Assembly: GCA_013214355.1 (NCBI GenBank)
Contig: JABSSL010000020.1
Location: forward strand, 1-64,000
Origin: Saprospiraceae bacterium
GTDB taxonomy: Bacteria > Bacteroidota > Bacteroidia > Chitinophagales > Saprospiraceae
Direction of reading: 5' to 3'
Length of the DNA stretch: 64,000 nucleotides
The position numbers were made by a program, and so were the translations under genes. The notes under the pieces are model-generated. The model did no database searches and was not told the DNA's origin. It was given only the letters and a program-made list of their open reading frames with translations. Shown one piece after another: positions 26,375-35,948 of the stretch (position 1 is its first letter; every line of letters begins with the position of its first letter).

Positions 26375-27955
26375 TTAATCATCAAGTAGACTTGCTTTTC
26401 TGACTAGTTGGACGAAATCTGCTCTGTCGCCATTGGGATCCTCTCCCAGGGATCCACGCGCAATGCTAGCCACTCGATCGTAGGTAATATCTCCTTTAAA
26501 TTGTGATTCACGGAGCAGCAAACCAAAGCCTGCCACCGCAGCTGAAAACTGAAAGTTTTGTGAAGAGGCTGCAAATGACTTGGTCATATTGGCCACAATC
26601 TCCTCCAATAGAATACTTTTTTCCGAATCTAGTGGTTTATACCGGAGCTTCAGCGTTAATAGATCTTGGCCACTAATCGCTTGCTTACTTAGGCTAGTTT
26701 GTTGATACTTTAGATTTGCTGTTGTGCGAACTTCTTCACTACTCCCCTGCGGGATAATTTCATACAGGGCCGTCACTGTATGTCCAGCCCCTAATTCTCC
26801 GGCATCCTTGGTATCATCGGCAAAATCTTCATTGGCGAGTCGTCGATTTTCGTAGCCGATCAGGCGATAGGCCTTAACCGTGGCTGGATTAAATTCTACC
26901 TGCATTTTTACATCCTTAGCAATGGTGAACATATTGGCACGCATCTCTCGTCCGAATACCTTTTCAGATTCTCGGATATCATCGATGTAGAAGTAATTAC
27001 CATTACCCGCATTACTAATTTGTTCCATGCGGCCATCCTTATAGTTCCCCATTCCCAAGCCACAAATAGTTAGATAGATATCATCCTTTCGCTTCTCTTC
27101 GATCAACCTCACCAGATCAGCAGAAGAAGAAACGCCCACATTAAAATCACCATCGGTAGCAAGAATTACCCGGTTGTTGCCTCCTGGAATGAGGTTTTGC
27201 TTAGCAACTTCATAAGCCAGTTGAATGCCTTGCCCACCAGCAGTGGATCCTCCAGCATCTAATTTATCCAAGGCCCTGAGAATCTTCCGTTTTTCAGTGG
27301 CTGGAGTAGACGGTAAAACAAGACCTGCTGCACCCGCATAAGCTACGATAGCTACCTTATCCTCTTGTCCTAATTGATCTAACAAAATGCGTAGTGATTT
27401 CTTCAAAAGAGGTAACTTGTTGGTGTCACTCATCGATCCAGAGCAATCGATCAGGAAGACAAAATTGCTGGCCTTTAGATTATCCAGATCCAGCTTTTTC
27501 CCTTGCATCCCAATGTGAACCAGGAGATGTTCTGCATTCCAAGGAGCGGCAGCCACTTCCGTACTTAGACTAAAGGGGTGAGCGTCTTTCGGTGCTGGAT
27601 AATCATAACTAAAATAATTGATCATTTCTTCAATCCGGACTGCATCTACTGGAGGCATTTCATAGTCTAGATAGCGACGGATGTTGCTGTATGAGGCATT
27701 GTCCACATCAATGGAAAAAGTAGATAAAGGATTCTGCTTAGCGTCTAAGAATTCATTCTCCCGAATAAGGTCGTATTCTTCAGTGTTGTGTTGGTGCTCA
27801 TCTTCGGCCGTTCCCTCTTCGACTTCATGGATTATTGGAGGTTCTGGCGCTGGAGGATAAGCTTTTTCCTGCAGGCCTACATTTCCGCCTGTATGATGGC
27901 AACTCCAAGCGAATAATTGGAAAAAGAGCGCAACAAAAAAGATCTTGGTTTTCAT
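26375..27955 (-). CDS. YfbK-like von Willebrand factor A lipoprotein
   Basis: The start is set at the ATG of 27953-27955, because it begins a lipoprotein signal peptide (MKTKIFFVALFFQLFAWSC, Cys19); the frame remains open to 28012, but that extra segment has no signal character. The 526-residue product has the vWA-like N-terminal domain (about 75-160), the vWA domain (about 160-340) with an intact MIDAS motif D-C-S-G-S near 171, and the DUF3520-type C-terminal domain. Relatives (YfbK) are metal-dependent adhesion or complex-assembly proteins at the cell envelope. No partner gene is near. Confidence 0.88.
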   Translation of the reverse strand: MKTKIFFVALFFQLFAWSCHHTGGNVGLQEKAYPPAPEPPIIHEVEEGTAEDEHQHNTEEYDLIRENEFLDAKQNPLSTFSIDVDNASYSNIRRYLDYEMPPVDAVRIEEMINYFSYDYPAPKDAHPFSLSTEVAAAPWNAEHLLVHIGMQGKKLDLDNLKASNFVFLIDCSGSMSDTNKLPLLKKSLRILLDQLGQEDKVAIVAYAGAAGLVLPSTPATEKRKILRALDKLDAGGSTAGGQGIQLAYEVAKQNLIPGGNNRVILATDGDFNVGVSSSADLVRLIEEKRKDDIYLTICGLGMGNYKDGRMEQISNAGNGNYFYIDDIRESEKVFGREMRANMFTIAKDVKMQVEFNPATVKAYRLIGYENRRLANEDFADDTKDAGELGAGHTVTALYEIIPQGSSEEVRTTANLKYQQTSLSKQAISGQDLLTLKLRYKPLDSEKSILLEEIVANMTKSFAASSQNFQFSAAVAGFGLLLRESQFKGDITYDRVASIARGSLGEDPNGDRADFVQLVRKASLLDD

Positions 27956-28097
27956 AATAAGGTTTTTTATCATACAGATGCAAAGCCAGCTAGAAATGCA
28001 TAGATGAAGCAACTTATTTGCAACTCATTAACAATTACTGCTAGCCGACCAAACCGAAAAATTGCCGCCAAAACTCTGTTATTCTGTTTCAGAACCC

Positions 28098-28105
28098 TAT
28101 CTTTG
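28098..28105 (+). promoter_or_regulatory. Candidate -7 box before the 799-residue secreted protein
   Basis: TATCTTTG with a 19-base spacer to CTG (one mismatch to TTG), 61 bases before the first ATG of the gene. It lies in the divergent gap between this gene and the vWA lipoprotein. Confidence 0.45.
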
Positions 28106-28166
28106 TCATACCGGATAGATAATAGTAATAAAGGACGACCCAGATTGAGCAAACTTTAAGAGGTCT

Positions 28167-30566
28167 ATGATGAAAACAAAAAGTACTCTTTTGCTCACGG
28201 CATTGCTGGTCGTTGTTGGACAAGCCTATTGCACACACCTAACTACTCTTCCTACAACTTCTTCGTTGAATTGTACGGCTACAATTGATGCCGGATCAGA
28301 CCAAACTTTTTGCAGCGCTGGCGCAACCGCAAATCTTGCGGTGACAATCAATGGAAACGCCCGTTCCATCGACTGGAGCCCAGCCAACCTGGTCAATGAT
28401 CCCAAATCAACCAATCCAGTTGCAACAGTCAACACAACAACGACCTTCAGCGTGACCGTTGGCACACTTTCTGACGAAAATCTGATTGTAAACGGCGATT
28501 TTTCTCAAGGGGATTTTGGCTTTACCAGTGATTATATCCCGGGTACAGGAGGAAGTAATGGCCTTTTGACCATGGAAGGGCAATATGCCGTTGATGATAA
28601 TGCTCGGGACACCCATCGGAGATTTGCACGATGTGACGATCATACTGGAAATGGTAACATGATGGTTGTGAATGCATCGGGGGATACAGATAATGTTTGG
28701 TGTCAGACAGTTGCCGTTAATCCGGATACAGATTACGATTTCAGTGCGTGGGTCACCACCGTTGAACGTCAAAACCCGGCCCAACTACAGTTTTCAATAA
28801 ATGGCACTTTGATTGGTAGTGTTTTTAACGCCAGTTCGAACACCTGCCTATGGGAAGAGTTTTTTGCCCAATGGAATTCCGGTGGCAGTACTAGTGCCGA
28901 TATCTGCATTGTAAATGTGAACCTAAGCATTGCAGGCAATGACTTTGCCCTAGATGATATCAGCTTCAAAGAAATCTGCACGCAGACCGAGGAGGTGACC
29001 ATAACTATAGCGGAGCTCAATGCGGATTGGAATTCTCCGGGTACACTTTGCCAAAATGAGCCTGCTTTTGTTTTGGATGAGCTTTTGGATGCAGAAGCTA
29101 CTCCGGGTGGGACCTGGACCGTGGATGGTCAACCTACGATGACCATTAATCCCGGCAGTTTAAGTATAGGTATGCACGAAATTGCCTACACAGTTACTGA
29201 GGGGAATTGTACAGAAAGCTTCCCTGAAAACGTAATGATCATCGGTTCGCCCACTGCTGGTTTACCTGCGGCTCCGGACCGCTTTTGCAGTAATTTTAAC
29301 AACCCTATTGATTTATCCGGATTGCTTAATGGGGCAGATATGGGAGGGAATTGGACAGCATCTTCTTCTAACCCTTCGAGCGGTAGTGCTTTTGATGGCC
29401 AGGCTGGAACTTTCAATACGCTGGATCAAGCAGCAGGTACCTATGTTTTCACCTATGCTGTCACGGGGCCGGCAGGATGTCCAGCCTCCACAGCTGACGT
29501 AACTGTAATCATAGAAGACACCCCAAATGCGGACGCAGGCGAGGAAGGAGTACTGGATTGTATTGTGGATCGAGTCACATTGGGTGGATCATCGCTTTCC
29601 GTTGGTGCTGACCTCAGCTACGAATGGACGCTTGCTGATGGTACGGCAATTAATATGGGGAATACGCCATTTCCCGAAGTCACAGCAGCCGGTACTTATG
29701 TTCTAACGGTTACCAATTTAGCCAATGGTTGCAGCAATACAGATGAAGTCCAGGTCATTGATCGCATTACAAATATTACAGCTGTGTCGGAGGTTTCACC
29801 CGTTAGTTGCAACAGTGACAACGACGGACTCATCAGCATAACGGAAGTCTCCGGAGGTGATGAACCCTATATGTATGCCTTAAATGATGGAGTATTTCAA
29901 GCTCAGCCGGTATTCGGTAATCTCAGTGCTGGCTCTTACCAGGTACGCGTAATGGATGCCAATGGCTGCGAAGAGATGTTAGCGGTAACGCTAGAGTCTC
30001 CGGAGCCCTTAACAGCTGTCATCATTGCCAAAAACCAAGAAGATAATAATGATCCAGTAGTAGCTTTAGGCGATAGTATCCAGCTGCAGGTCTTACTTAG
30101 TAAAGAGGATGGCATCACTAATTTGATCTGGGAACCTGAACAGGCCGACTGCCCAGGCTGTACCAGCATTTGGGTCAGTCCGACGGTAACGACCAATTAT
30201 GCCGTACAGGTCGCTGATATTGCCGCTTGTGAAGCATCGGCCTCGATCACAATCCGAGTAGATCGAACCCCAAAGATTTTTGTTCCTAATGCATTCTCCC
30301 CTAATAATGATGGCAAGAATGACTTTTTTGTGATTAATGCCGCGGGAGAGCAGGTCAATGTGATCAACAGCTTCCAGATATTGGATCGTTGGGGCAATCT
30401 CGTTTTCCAAAGAGATAACTTCATGCCTAATGATGAGCAATATGCCTGGGATGGAACCTTCAGAGGGCAATTGGTGAATTCTGGCGTGTACGTTTTTTTT
30501 GCAGAAATTACCTTGCAAGATGGCTCCCTTGTGCAAACCCAAGGTGAGGTAGCGGTGATTTACTAA
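28167..30566 (+). CDS. Secreted protein with gliding-motility-associated C-terminal domain (799 residues)
   Basis: The protein starts at one of two consecutive ATGs and has a signal peptide (1-23). It then shows an Ig-like strand region (about 30-100), a carbohydrate-binding-like jelly-roll (about 105-270, N-L-I-V-N-G-D-F-S...F-A-L-D-D-I-S-F), three PKD/Ig-like domains, one SprB-like repeat (about 545-615) and a gliding motility-associated C-terminal domain (about 705-799: F-V-P-N-A-F-S-P-N-N-D-G-x-N-D, L-D-R-W-G-N-x-V-F, Y-A-W-D-G-T). That domain is a T9SS type B sorting signal. From about residue 370 to the end it resembles the C-terminal part of the next protein, so the two are tandem paralogs. 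Confidence 0.9.
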   Translation: MMKTKSTLLLTALLVVVGQAYCTHLTTLPTTSSLNCTATIDAGSDQTFCSAGATANLAVTINGNARSIDWSPANLVNDPKSTNPVATVNTTTTFSVTVGTLSDENLIVNGDFSQGDFGFTSDYIPGTGGSNGLLTMEGQYAVDDNARDTHRRFARCDDHTGNGNMMVVNASGDTDNVWCQTVAVNPDTDYDFSAWVTTVERQNPAQLQFSINGTLIGSVFNASSNTCLWEEFFAQWNSGGSTSADICIVNVNLSIAGNDFALDDISFKEICTQTEEVTITIAELNADWNSPGTLCQNEPAFVLDELLDAEATPGGTWTVDGQPTMTINPGSLSIGMHEIAYTVTEGNCTESFPENVMIIGSPTAGLPAAPDRFCSNFNNPIDLSGLLNGADMGGNWTASSSNPSSGSAFDGQAGTFNTLDQAAGTYVFTYAVTGPAGCPASTADVTVIIEDTPNADAGEEGVLDCIVDRVTLGGSSLSVGADLSYEWTLADGTAINMGNTPFPEVTAAGTYVLTVTNLANGCSNTDEVQVIDRITNITAVSEVSPVSCNSDNDGLISITEVSGGDEPYMYALNDGVFQAQPVFGNLSAGSYQVRVMDANGCEEMLAVTLESPEPLTAVIIAKNQEDNNDPVVALGDSIQLQVLLSKEDGITNLIWEPEQADCPGCTSIWVSPTVTTNYAVQVADIAACEASASITIRVDRTPKIFVPNAFSPNNDGKNDFFVINAAGEQVNVINSFQILDRWGNLVFQRDNFMPNDEQYAWDGTFRGQLVNSGVYVFFAEITLQDGSLVQTQGEVAVIY

Positions 30567-31043
30567 GGGAGGTCGAAACCATATATGCGAGAAATACGTA
30601 TTATGAGGTAGCTATCAAGAAAAGGAAAATCTTTATATTTAGTAGTTATAGTTTTTAGGAAAATCCTTCACACATCGGAATTTTCTAATATTAGAAATCT
30701 GTTTATTTTAGCGTCTGAAAGAACAGACGATTGATTTATAGCAGCGGATCCATTGATCCCTCCCCCTCCTTTTAGGTCTGTGTCGTATAATTAGGATAGA
30801 CAAACAGGACAATCGCTTGTGTGTAACCACATTGGCATTGTCTTATCTTTTTATACATAGGGACACATATAGTTTTTATTTATTTTACTACTTTCGTTTT
30901 TTCAGTTTCGTTTTTAAGATTTGACGACCTAAACCAATTTTACCCCAATCCAAATACATCCCTATGTTAATGGCTTACGGCCAATGGGTTCCCCCTTTGA
31001 AACAACCGATTTAGACGGTTTTAACCCATTATATTAACTAATA
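30567..31043. other. Intergenic region between tandem secreted proteins, 477 bases
   Basis: It holds a perfect 16-base palindrome (30682-30697) and a 6-bp hairpin (30712-30729). No gene was found. TACTTTCG near 30888-30895 is one base off the TAnnTTTG box. Confidence 0.5.
30682..30697. promoter_or_regulatory. Perfect 16-base palindrome
   Basis: TTTCTAATATTAGAAA is an exact palindrome 116 bases after the 799-residue gene and 347 bases before the next one. Size and A/T content suit a dimeric regulator site, but no regulator gene is adjacent. Confidence 0.3.
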
Positions 31044-34000
31044 ATGAATCATTTTCCAAAAACGAAACATTGGACGACACTACTATTTATGTGCCTGGTT
31101 TACAGTGTACATTCACGTCAACTACAGCGTTTCGCCGACCCAACCCAACATGATGTCTCTTTCCTTAGTTCCGTGTCTGAAACTGAGGTAGAAGACTCTC
31201 CTTTTGCCGTTCCAGCATCGAACCGTAAAAAAGCACCATCCCATACCCAAGTTATTAGTGGCACACTAGAGCGTGAGGTTCCACTTACAGATCCAGCCCC
31301 AGCTGCATCGATGCAGATGTGCCCAGATTTGACCTTTGAGTTTAATGTTCCCATTCCCATTTGTCGAAATACAGAAAACGACTCTGTCCCGCTTTTGGTA
31401 ACCGTTAGTGGAGGCACGGGCAATGGGACCGGAACTTGGTTTGGGCCTGGCATCGTAGACCCAGCTAATGGAGTATTTAATCCGCTTTTTGTAAATGCTG
31501 GGACTACAACTGTTTCCTACCTCTACAGAGAGGATGACTGCGAATACACCGCCACTGTTGATCTGGAGATTCTCAGTACGCCTCTAATTGCATTCAACGT
31601 TGCTCAAAATGTTCAATGTCAATCAGATACACTCCAGGCATTTTTGACTACTCCACTTCCCCCAAATACCAATCCCGTGTGGGACTTGGATGGAGGACAA
31701 ATCATTGGTGGCGACCCCAATGATACCATTCTCATCCGGTGGGATACACCTGGAGATAAGTGGATCCAATTGCAAGCGGAACAGAGCGGTTGCTTATCCA
31801 ACCCCTTTCCCATTCCGATTCGACTGGATACCCCAATCGATACCCCCACCGTGGCTTGCGACCCGACCAATAGCCGAGTAGATTTTTCATGGAAGCAAGT
31901 GAACAATGCGCAGGCATTCGTGATCTTTGTGGTGGAGGGGCCGAATGGGTTTATCACTTCGGATACCAGTTATGCCATTGAAAACTTAGCACCTGGTCAA
32001 ACTGTGGTCGTACGTCTAGCAACGATTAGTGAAAATACCTGCCCTGGAAATATTCAGGACTTTGGATGTGAGTCCTTACTCTGTCCCATCATTGAGATGG
32101 ATATCGACTCAATCCAACCGATCTGCTTGACAGGTGGCCAAGCCCAAACAGTTGATCTTGGCTTCAATCTAGTTGATGATAGTCCTGGCGGAGGTGTAGT
32201 CAGCTGGCACGGTGCCGGTATCACGGATACCTTAGTCGGGCAAATTACCGTGGACGCTTCCATGGTTGGACAAGAAAATAAGATCTACCTGAACTATACG
32301 AATGCTTTCTGTACCTATCAAGACAGCACCACCTTCCAAGTTTTAACGGAATCAGAGGCTAGCTTTTCTATGCCCACCGCATTCTGTTTAGGAGATACGG
32401 CCGAAGTTTTCTTTACCGGCTCAGCCACTGCCAATGCAGAACTAAGATGGGATTTCGGCGGCGGCTCTATCCTGGCCGGTACCGGCTTGGACTCCGATCC
32501 ATATCTAATTACTTGGCCGAGTGAAGGCAATTTCACCACACAATTAGAAGTCGTTGACCCTGGATGTGGCAATGATTTTAGTTCTCAATCCATCAATATT
32601 GCTGCCCCCTTACCCCAAACGACAATCAATTGCCAAGCGGGTCTGGATAGTGTGCTATTCACCTGGAATCCAGTTGCAGGTGCCAGTGGCTTCGTCGTTA
32701 ATGTGTTGGAGGGCCCACAAGGAGAGCTATTGGTGGAAGGTGAGTATATCATACGCAATTTACCCCCGGACACTCCGGTCACGATAGAGGTAGTCTATTC
32801 CAGTGCCGACTGTGACGGGAGTCGAACGACTTTAAGTTGTAGTTCCGAACCTTGTCCTGATGTCAATGTGACTATGATTCCACTCAATTCACAGTGCTTC
32901 AGCAGCGGGATGACAGATACGATACCCTTGAATATCAATTTGAGTGTACCTGGTGGCGACCTCAGCTTCAGTGGGGCCGGAATATATGATCCTACCCTTC
33001 CTGAGGTGATCATCACCCAGGATCTCATTGGGGCTCAAAACAAGGTAGTGGCCACTTACAGTTTTGGGATATGTACTTATCAGGATAGTGTCACGTACGA
33101 AGTCTTTGAAACCCCTACCGCTTCATTCGATATAGGCTCCAATAGTTGCGTAGGCGAGAGTTTGAACTTAACCTATACAGGTACTGCTCCGGCCGATGCT
33201 ACCTTAGTCTGGGAATTTGATGGCGCCAACATACTCGATAATGTAGGCGATCGAAACATTACGTTGGCGTGGGATACAGAAGGGGTGAAAAATGTGAGTC
33301 TCTTTGTGGCGAGTAACGGTTGTTTCTCAGAAACGGTGGTTCAGAATGTGATGATCAGCGCGCCAGTTGCTCCACCTACGGTCAATTGTACACCAGATGT
33401 CGACCAGGTCCAATTTGATTGGACAACCGTAGCTGGATTAGGAGATGGCCAGGTCACGGTACTTTCTGGACAGAACGGAAACCTATTAACGCCTACCTCC
33501 TTCGAAGTATCCGGTTTAGCCCCTGAAGAGACCGTAGAGATATCTGTGCTATTCCCAAGTAGCATGAACTGCCCCGATACCATTGTGACCGCGAGCTGTA
33601 CCACTACAGGTTGTCCAGATGCTGGGGTAACCATTGATCCGGTACTTCCCATTTGTTATCTGGGGCCTGGTACCTTGAACCTCACCTTTGTCGCTGACCC
33701 AGAGCTCAGCGGTGGTGTACCTAATTGGCGAGGTCCAGGTGTGATTGATGCGCTAAACGGTTTATGGCAATTGGATGAAAATGCCATCGGACGTGACAAT
33801 CAAATCATTTTGGATTTCACTTCTGGGGTATGTTCCTTCAGTGACACCATACAGATTGAGGTTAAACAAGGGCCTCTTGCAGACTTCACTGTTCCTGCTC
33901 AAATCTGTCCAACGGAATCGGCAGAAGTCGTATTTACCGGTACCGCGAGCGCGGATGCAGTTTTCAATTGGGATTTTGGTGGTGGGATGGCTACTCCAGG

Positions 34001-35948
34001 GACAGGCCCAGGTCCACACCAGGTGAATTGGTCTAGCAGTGGCACATTTGAAATTAGCTTATCCATAGCAGATAATGGATGTACTTCTGGTACCGCACGA
34101 AATTCCACCACGGTTTTAGAACCTTTTATCACACCAATCGTGGATTGCAATGTGGATCGTACTTCCATTACTTTCAGTTGGGACCCGGTTCCAGGGGCTT
34201 TATCCTACGATGTGGTGCTTAGTCCTGCAGGTGTGAATGGATCCTTTTTGGATGAAACTACCTATCAAGTAACGAATTTAGACCCAGGTACCAGCCTAGA
34301 AATACAAGTAACTGCCATTGATCCACAAGGCTGTCGAGATGTGACCGTAACTCAATCCTGTATAACGGAAGAGTGTCCTCTGATCAAAGTAGATTGGGAT
34401 GGTCCCCCAGCCGTCTGCGATGGCAGTCAAGCTCTGATCACTTTCACAGTGAGTTCCCCTAGCGTAGGAGGTGTAGATATACAGGTTAGTGACGGCAGCA
34501 ACCTTATTGATTTGCCTGGTGTAGTCAATGGGCAAGAGTTGCTAGTAGATTTGAACGGCAGCACCACCTTTACCATCACTCAGATTAGTATTCCCGGCGC
34601 ACCAGAATGCTCGTTGGAGATTCCTGATCCCATAACCATCAATGTCAATGGTATCTTAACTGCTGGTACTGGTACTGATCCTGCCCCATTATGTAATGGG
34701 AATGACCAGAGCTTTGATCTATTCTCCTTGCTTAATGGAGAAGATGCAGGGGGGATTTGGACAGAAGTAAATGGTAATGATGCGAATGGGGCTTTCAATC
34801 CGAATGCCGGCAGTTTCGTAATAAATGAAACAGTAGAAGGTACTTTTCAATTTCAATATATCGTGGCTGGAGGAGCACCTTGCCCAAACGATACTAGTTT
34901 TGTAAGCTTTACGGTAAATCCAACTCCGGTAGCTGCTGCGGGTCAGGATGTATTTCTTGATTGTCTGAGCAGTATGGCCACACTGGGTGGCTCAGAGACT
35001 AGTGCAGGGATGGTGTATGAATGGGAACTGAGTAATATGTTTATTTCCGATCAACAGAACATTGAGGTTGAAATGGCGGGTAATTATCTCTTTAGGGTGA
35101 CAGATCCAGCAACGGGTTGCTCGGCCGAGGATTTGGTAGAAGTATCAGCCTACGATGATTTCTTTGTACCCTTCGTTAGTGTATCCCCAGTAACTTGTGA
35201 TGGTGAAGATGATGGTTTTCTCGTCATTGATTCGATTGTGGGAACGGCTTCAGGAGTACGGTCGTCCTTGAACGGTAGTCCTTTGGCAGATTCTCGCACC
35301 TATGGTCCCTTAGGTCCAGGGGTTTATGAATTAATGTTTACGGACGCACAGGGCTGTGAACAAAGTTTCGAGTATATATTGGACGTGCCTTCTCCTGTGA
35401 TTGTTAACCTCCAAGCGAAGCTGAATGGCACGGATAATATGATCAACATTGGGGATAGCGTAGTCTTGGAAGCGCTGGTTAATGTAGCCCAAGATCAGAT
35501 TCAATCTATCACTTGGAATCCAGCGTTGCCAGGGAGTGAGGACAACCTCAGTGTATTGGTTAAACCTGAGTTTTCTTCTACTTATGAAGTTACCGTCACA
35601 GACCTAAATGGCTGCGTTAGTACCGCTAGTATTGACATACTCGTGAATCGAAACATCAATGTATTCATGGCCAATGTATTCCGGCCCGGCTCTGCTAGCG
35701 TGAACAATATATTCATGGTTCAGGGAGGCGCTCAAATTAACACCGTGCTCAAGTTCTTAATCTTTGACCGTTGGGGGAATAAGGTATTTGAAAACGTCAA
35801 CTTCCCTCCGAATGATCCAACTGAAGGCTGGGATGGAACCTACAGAAACCAGTTGCTCAATGCGGGAGTATACGTCTATTGGCTGGACGTAGAGTTAACC
35901 AACGGAGAGGTGATGACGCTTAAAGGAGATATCGCCTTGATCAGATAG
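31044..35948 (+). CDS. Giant repeat protein with gliding-motility-associated C-terminal domain (1634 residues)
   Basis: A signal peptide (1-24) is followed by four tandem units of 253-257 residues, starting with C-P at residues 93, 347, 604 and 857; a partial fifth starts at 1111. Each unit has a G-x-G-I-x-D strand region, a PKD-like domain (W-D-F-G-G-G) and a fibronectin-III-like part with a conserved L-x-P-x-x-x-V. After about residue 1240 the architecture matches the preceding gene: two Ig-like domains, an SprB-like repeat and the type B T9SS signal (F-D-R-W-G-N-K-V-F, E-G-W-D-G-T, ending D-I-A-L-I-R). Expected to be secreted by the T9SS and bound to the cell surface. Its 3' end overlaps the convergent methyltransferase gene by 73 bases. 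Confidence 0.92.
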   Translation: MNHFPKTKHWTTLLFMCLVYSVHSRQLQRFADPTQHDVSFLSSVSETEVEDSPFAVPASNRKKAPSHTQVISGTLEREVPLTDPAPAASMQMCPDLTFEFNVPIPICRNTENDSVPLLVTVSGGTGNGTGTWFGPGIVDPANGVFNPLFVNAGTTTVSYLYREDDCEYTATVDLEILSTPLIAFNVAQNVQCQSDTLQAFLTTPLPPNTNPVWDLDGGQIIGGDPNDTILIRWDTPGDKWIQLQAEQSGCLSNPFPIPIRLDTPIDTPTVACDPTNSRVDFSWKQVNNAQAFVIFVVEGPNGFITSDTSYAIENLAPGQTVVVRLATISENTCPGNIQDFGCESLLCPIIEMDIDSIQPICLTGGQAQTVDLGFNLVDDSPGGGVVSWHGAGITDTLVGQITVDASMVGQENKIYLNYTNAFCTYQDSTTFQVLTESEASFSMPTAFCLGDTAEVFFTGSATANAELRWDFGGGSILAGTGLDSDPYLITWPSEGNFTTQLEVVDPGCGNDFSSQSINIAAPLPQTTINCQAGLDSVLFTWNPVAGASGFVVNVLEGPQGELLVEGEYIIRNLPPDTPVTIEVVYSSADCDGSRTTLSCSSEPCPDVNVTMIPLNSQCFSSGMTDTIPLNINLSVPGGDLSFSGAGIYDPTLPEVIITQDLIGAQNKVVATYSFGICTYQDSVTYEVFETPTASFDIGSNSCVGESLNLTYTGTAPADATLVWEFDGANILDNVGDRNITLAWDTEGVKNVSLFVASNGCFSETVVQNVMISAPVAPPTVNCTPDVDQVQFDWTTVAGLGDGQVTVLSGQNGNLLTPTSFEVSGLAPEETVEISVLFPSSMNCPDTIVTASCTTTGCPDAGVTIDPVLPICYLGPGTLNLTFVADPELSGGVPNWRGPGVIDALNGLWQLDENAIGRDNQIILDFTSGVCSFSDTIQIEVKQGPLADFTVPAQICPTESAEVVFTGTASADAVFNWDFGGGMATPGTGPGPHQVNWSSSGTFEISLSIADNGCTSGTARNSTTVLEPFITPIVDCNVDRTSITFSWDPVPGALSYDVVLSPAGVNGSFLDETTYQVTNLDPGTSLEIQVTAIDPQGCRDVTVTQSCITEECPLIKVDWDGPPAVCDGSQALITFTVSSPSVGGVDIQVSDGSNLIDLPGVVNGQELLVDLNGSTTFTITQISIPGAPECSLEIPDPITINVNGILTAGTGTDPAPLCNGNDQSFDLFSLLNGEDAGGIWTEVNGNDANGAFNPNAGSFVINETVEGTFQFQYIVAGGAPCPNDTSFVSFTVNPTPVAAAGQDVFLDCLSSMATLGGSETSAGMVYEWELSNMFISDQQNIEVEMAGNYLFRVTDPATGCSAEDLVEVSAYDDFFVPFVSVSPVTCDGEDDGFLVIDSIVGTASGVRSSLNGSPLADSRTYGPLGPGVYELMFTDAQGCEQSFEYILDVPSPVIVNLQAKLNGTDNMINIGDSVVLEALVNVAQDQIQSITWNPALPGSEDNLSVLVKPEFSSTYEVTVTDLNGCVSTASIDILVNRNINVFMANVFRPGSASVNNIFMVQGGAQINTVLKFLIFDRWGNKVFENVNFPPNDPTEGWDGTYRNQLLNAGVYVYWLDVELTNGEVMTLKGDIALIR

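Noticed and set aside
27956-28012. Upstream start of the vWA protein
   Set aside because: The extra residues precede a complete lipoprotein signal peptide that begins at 27955.
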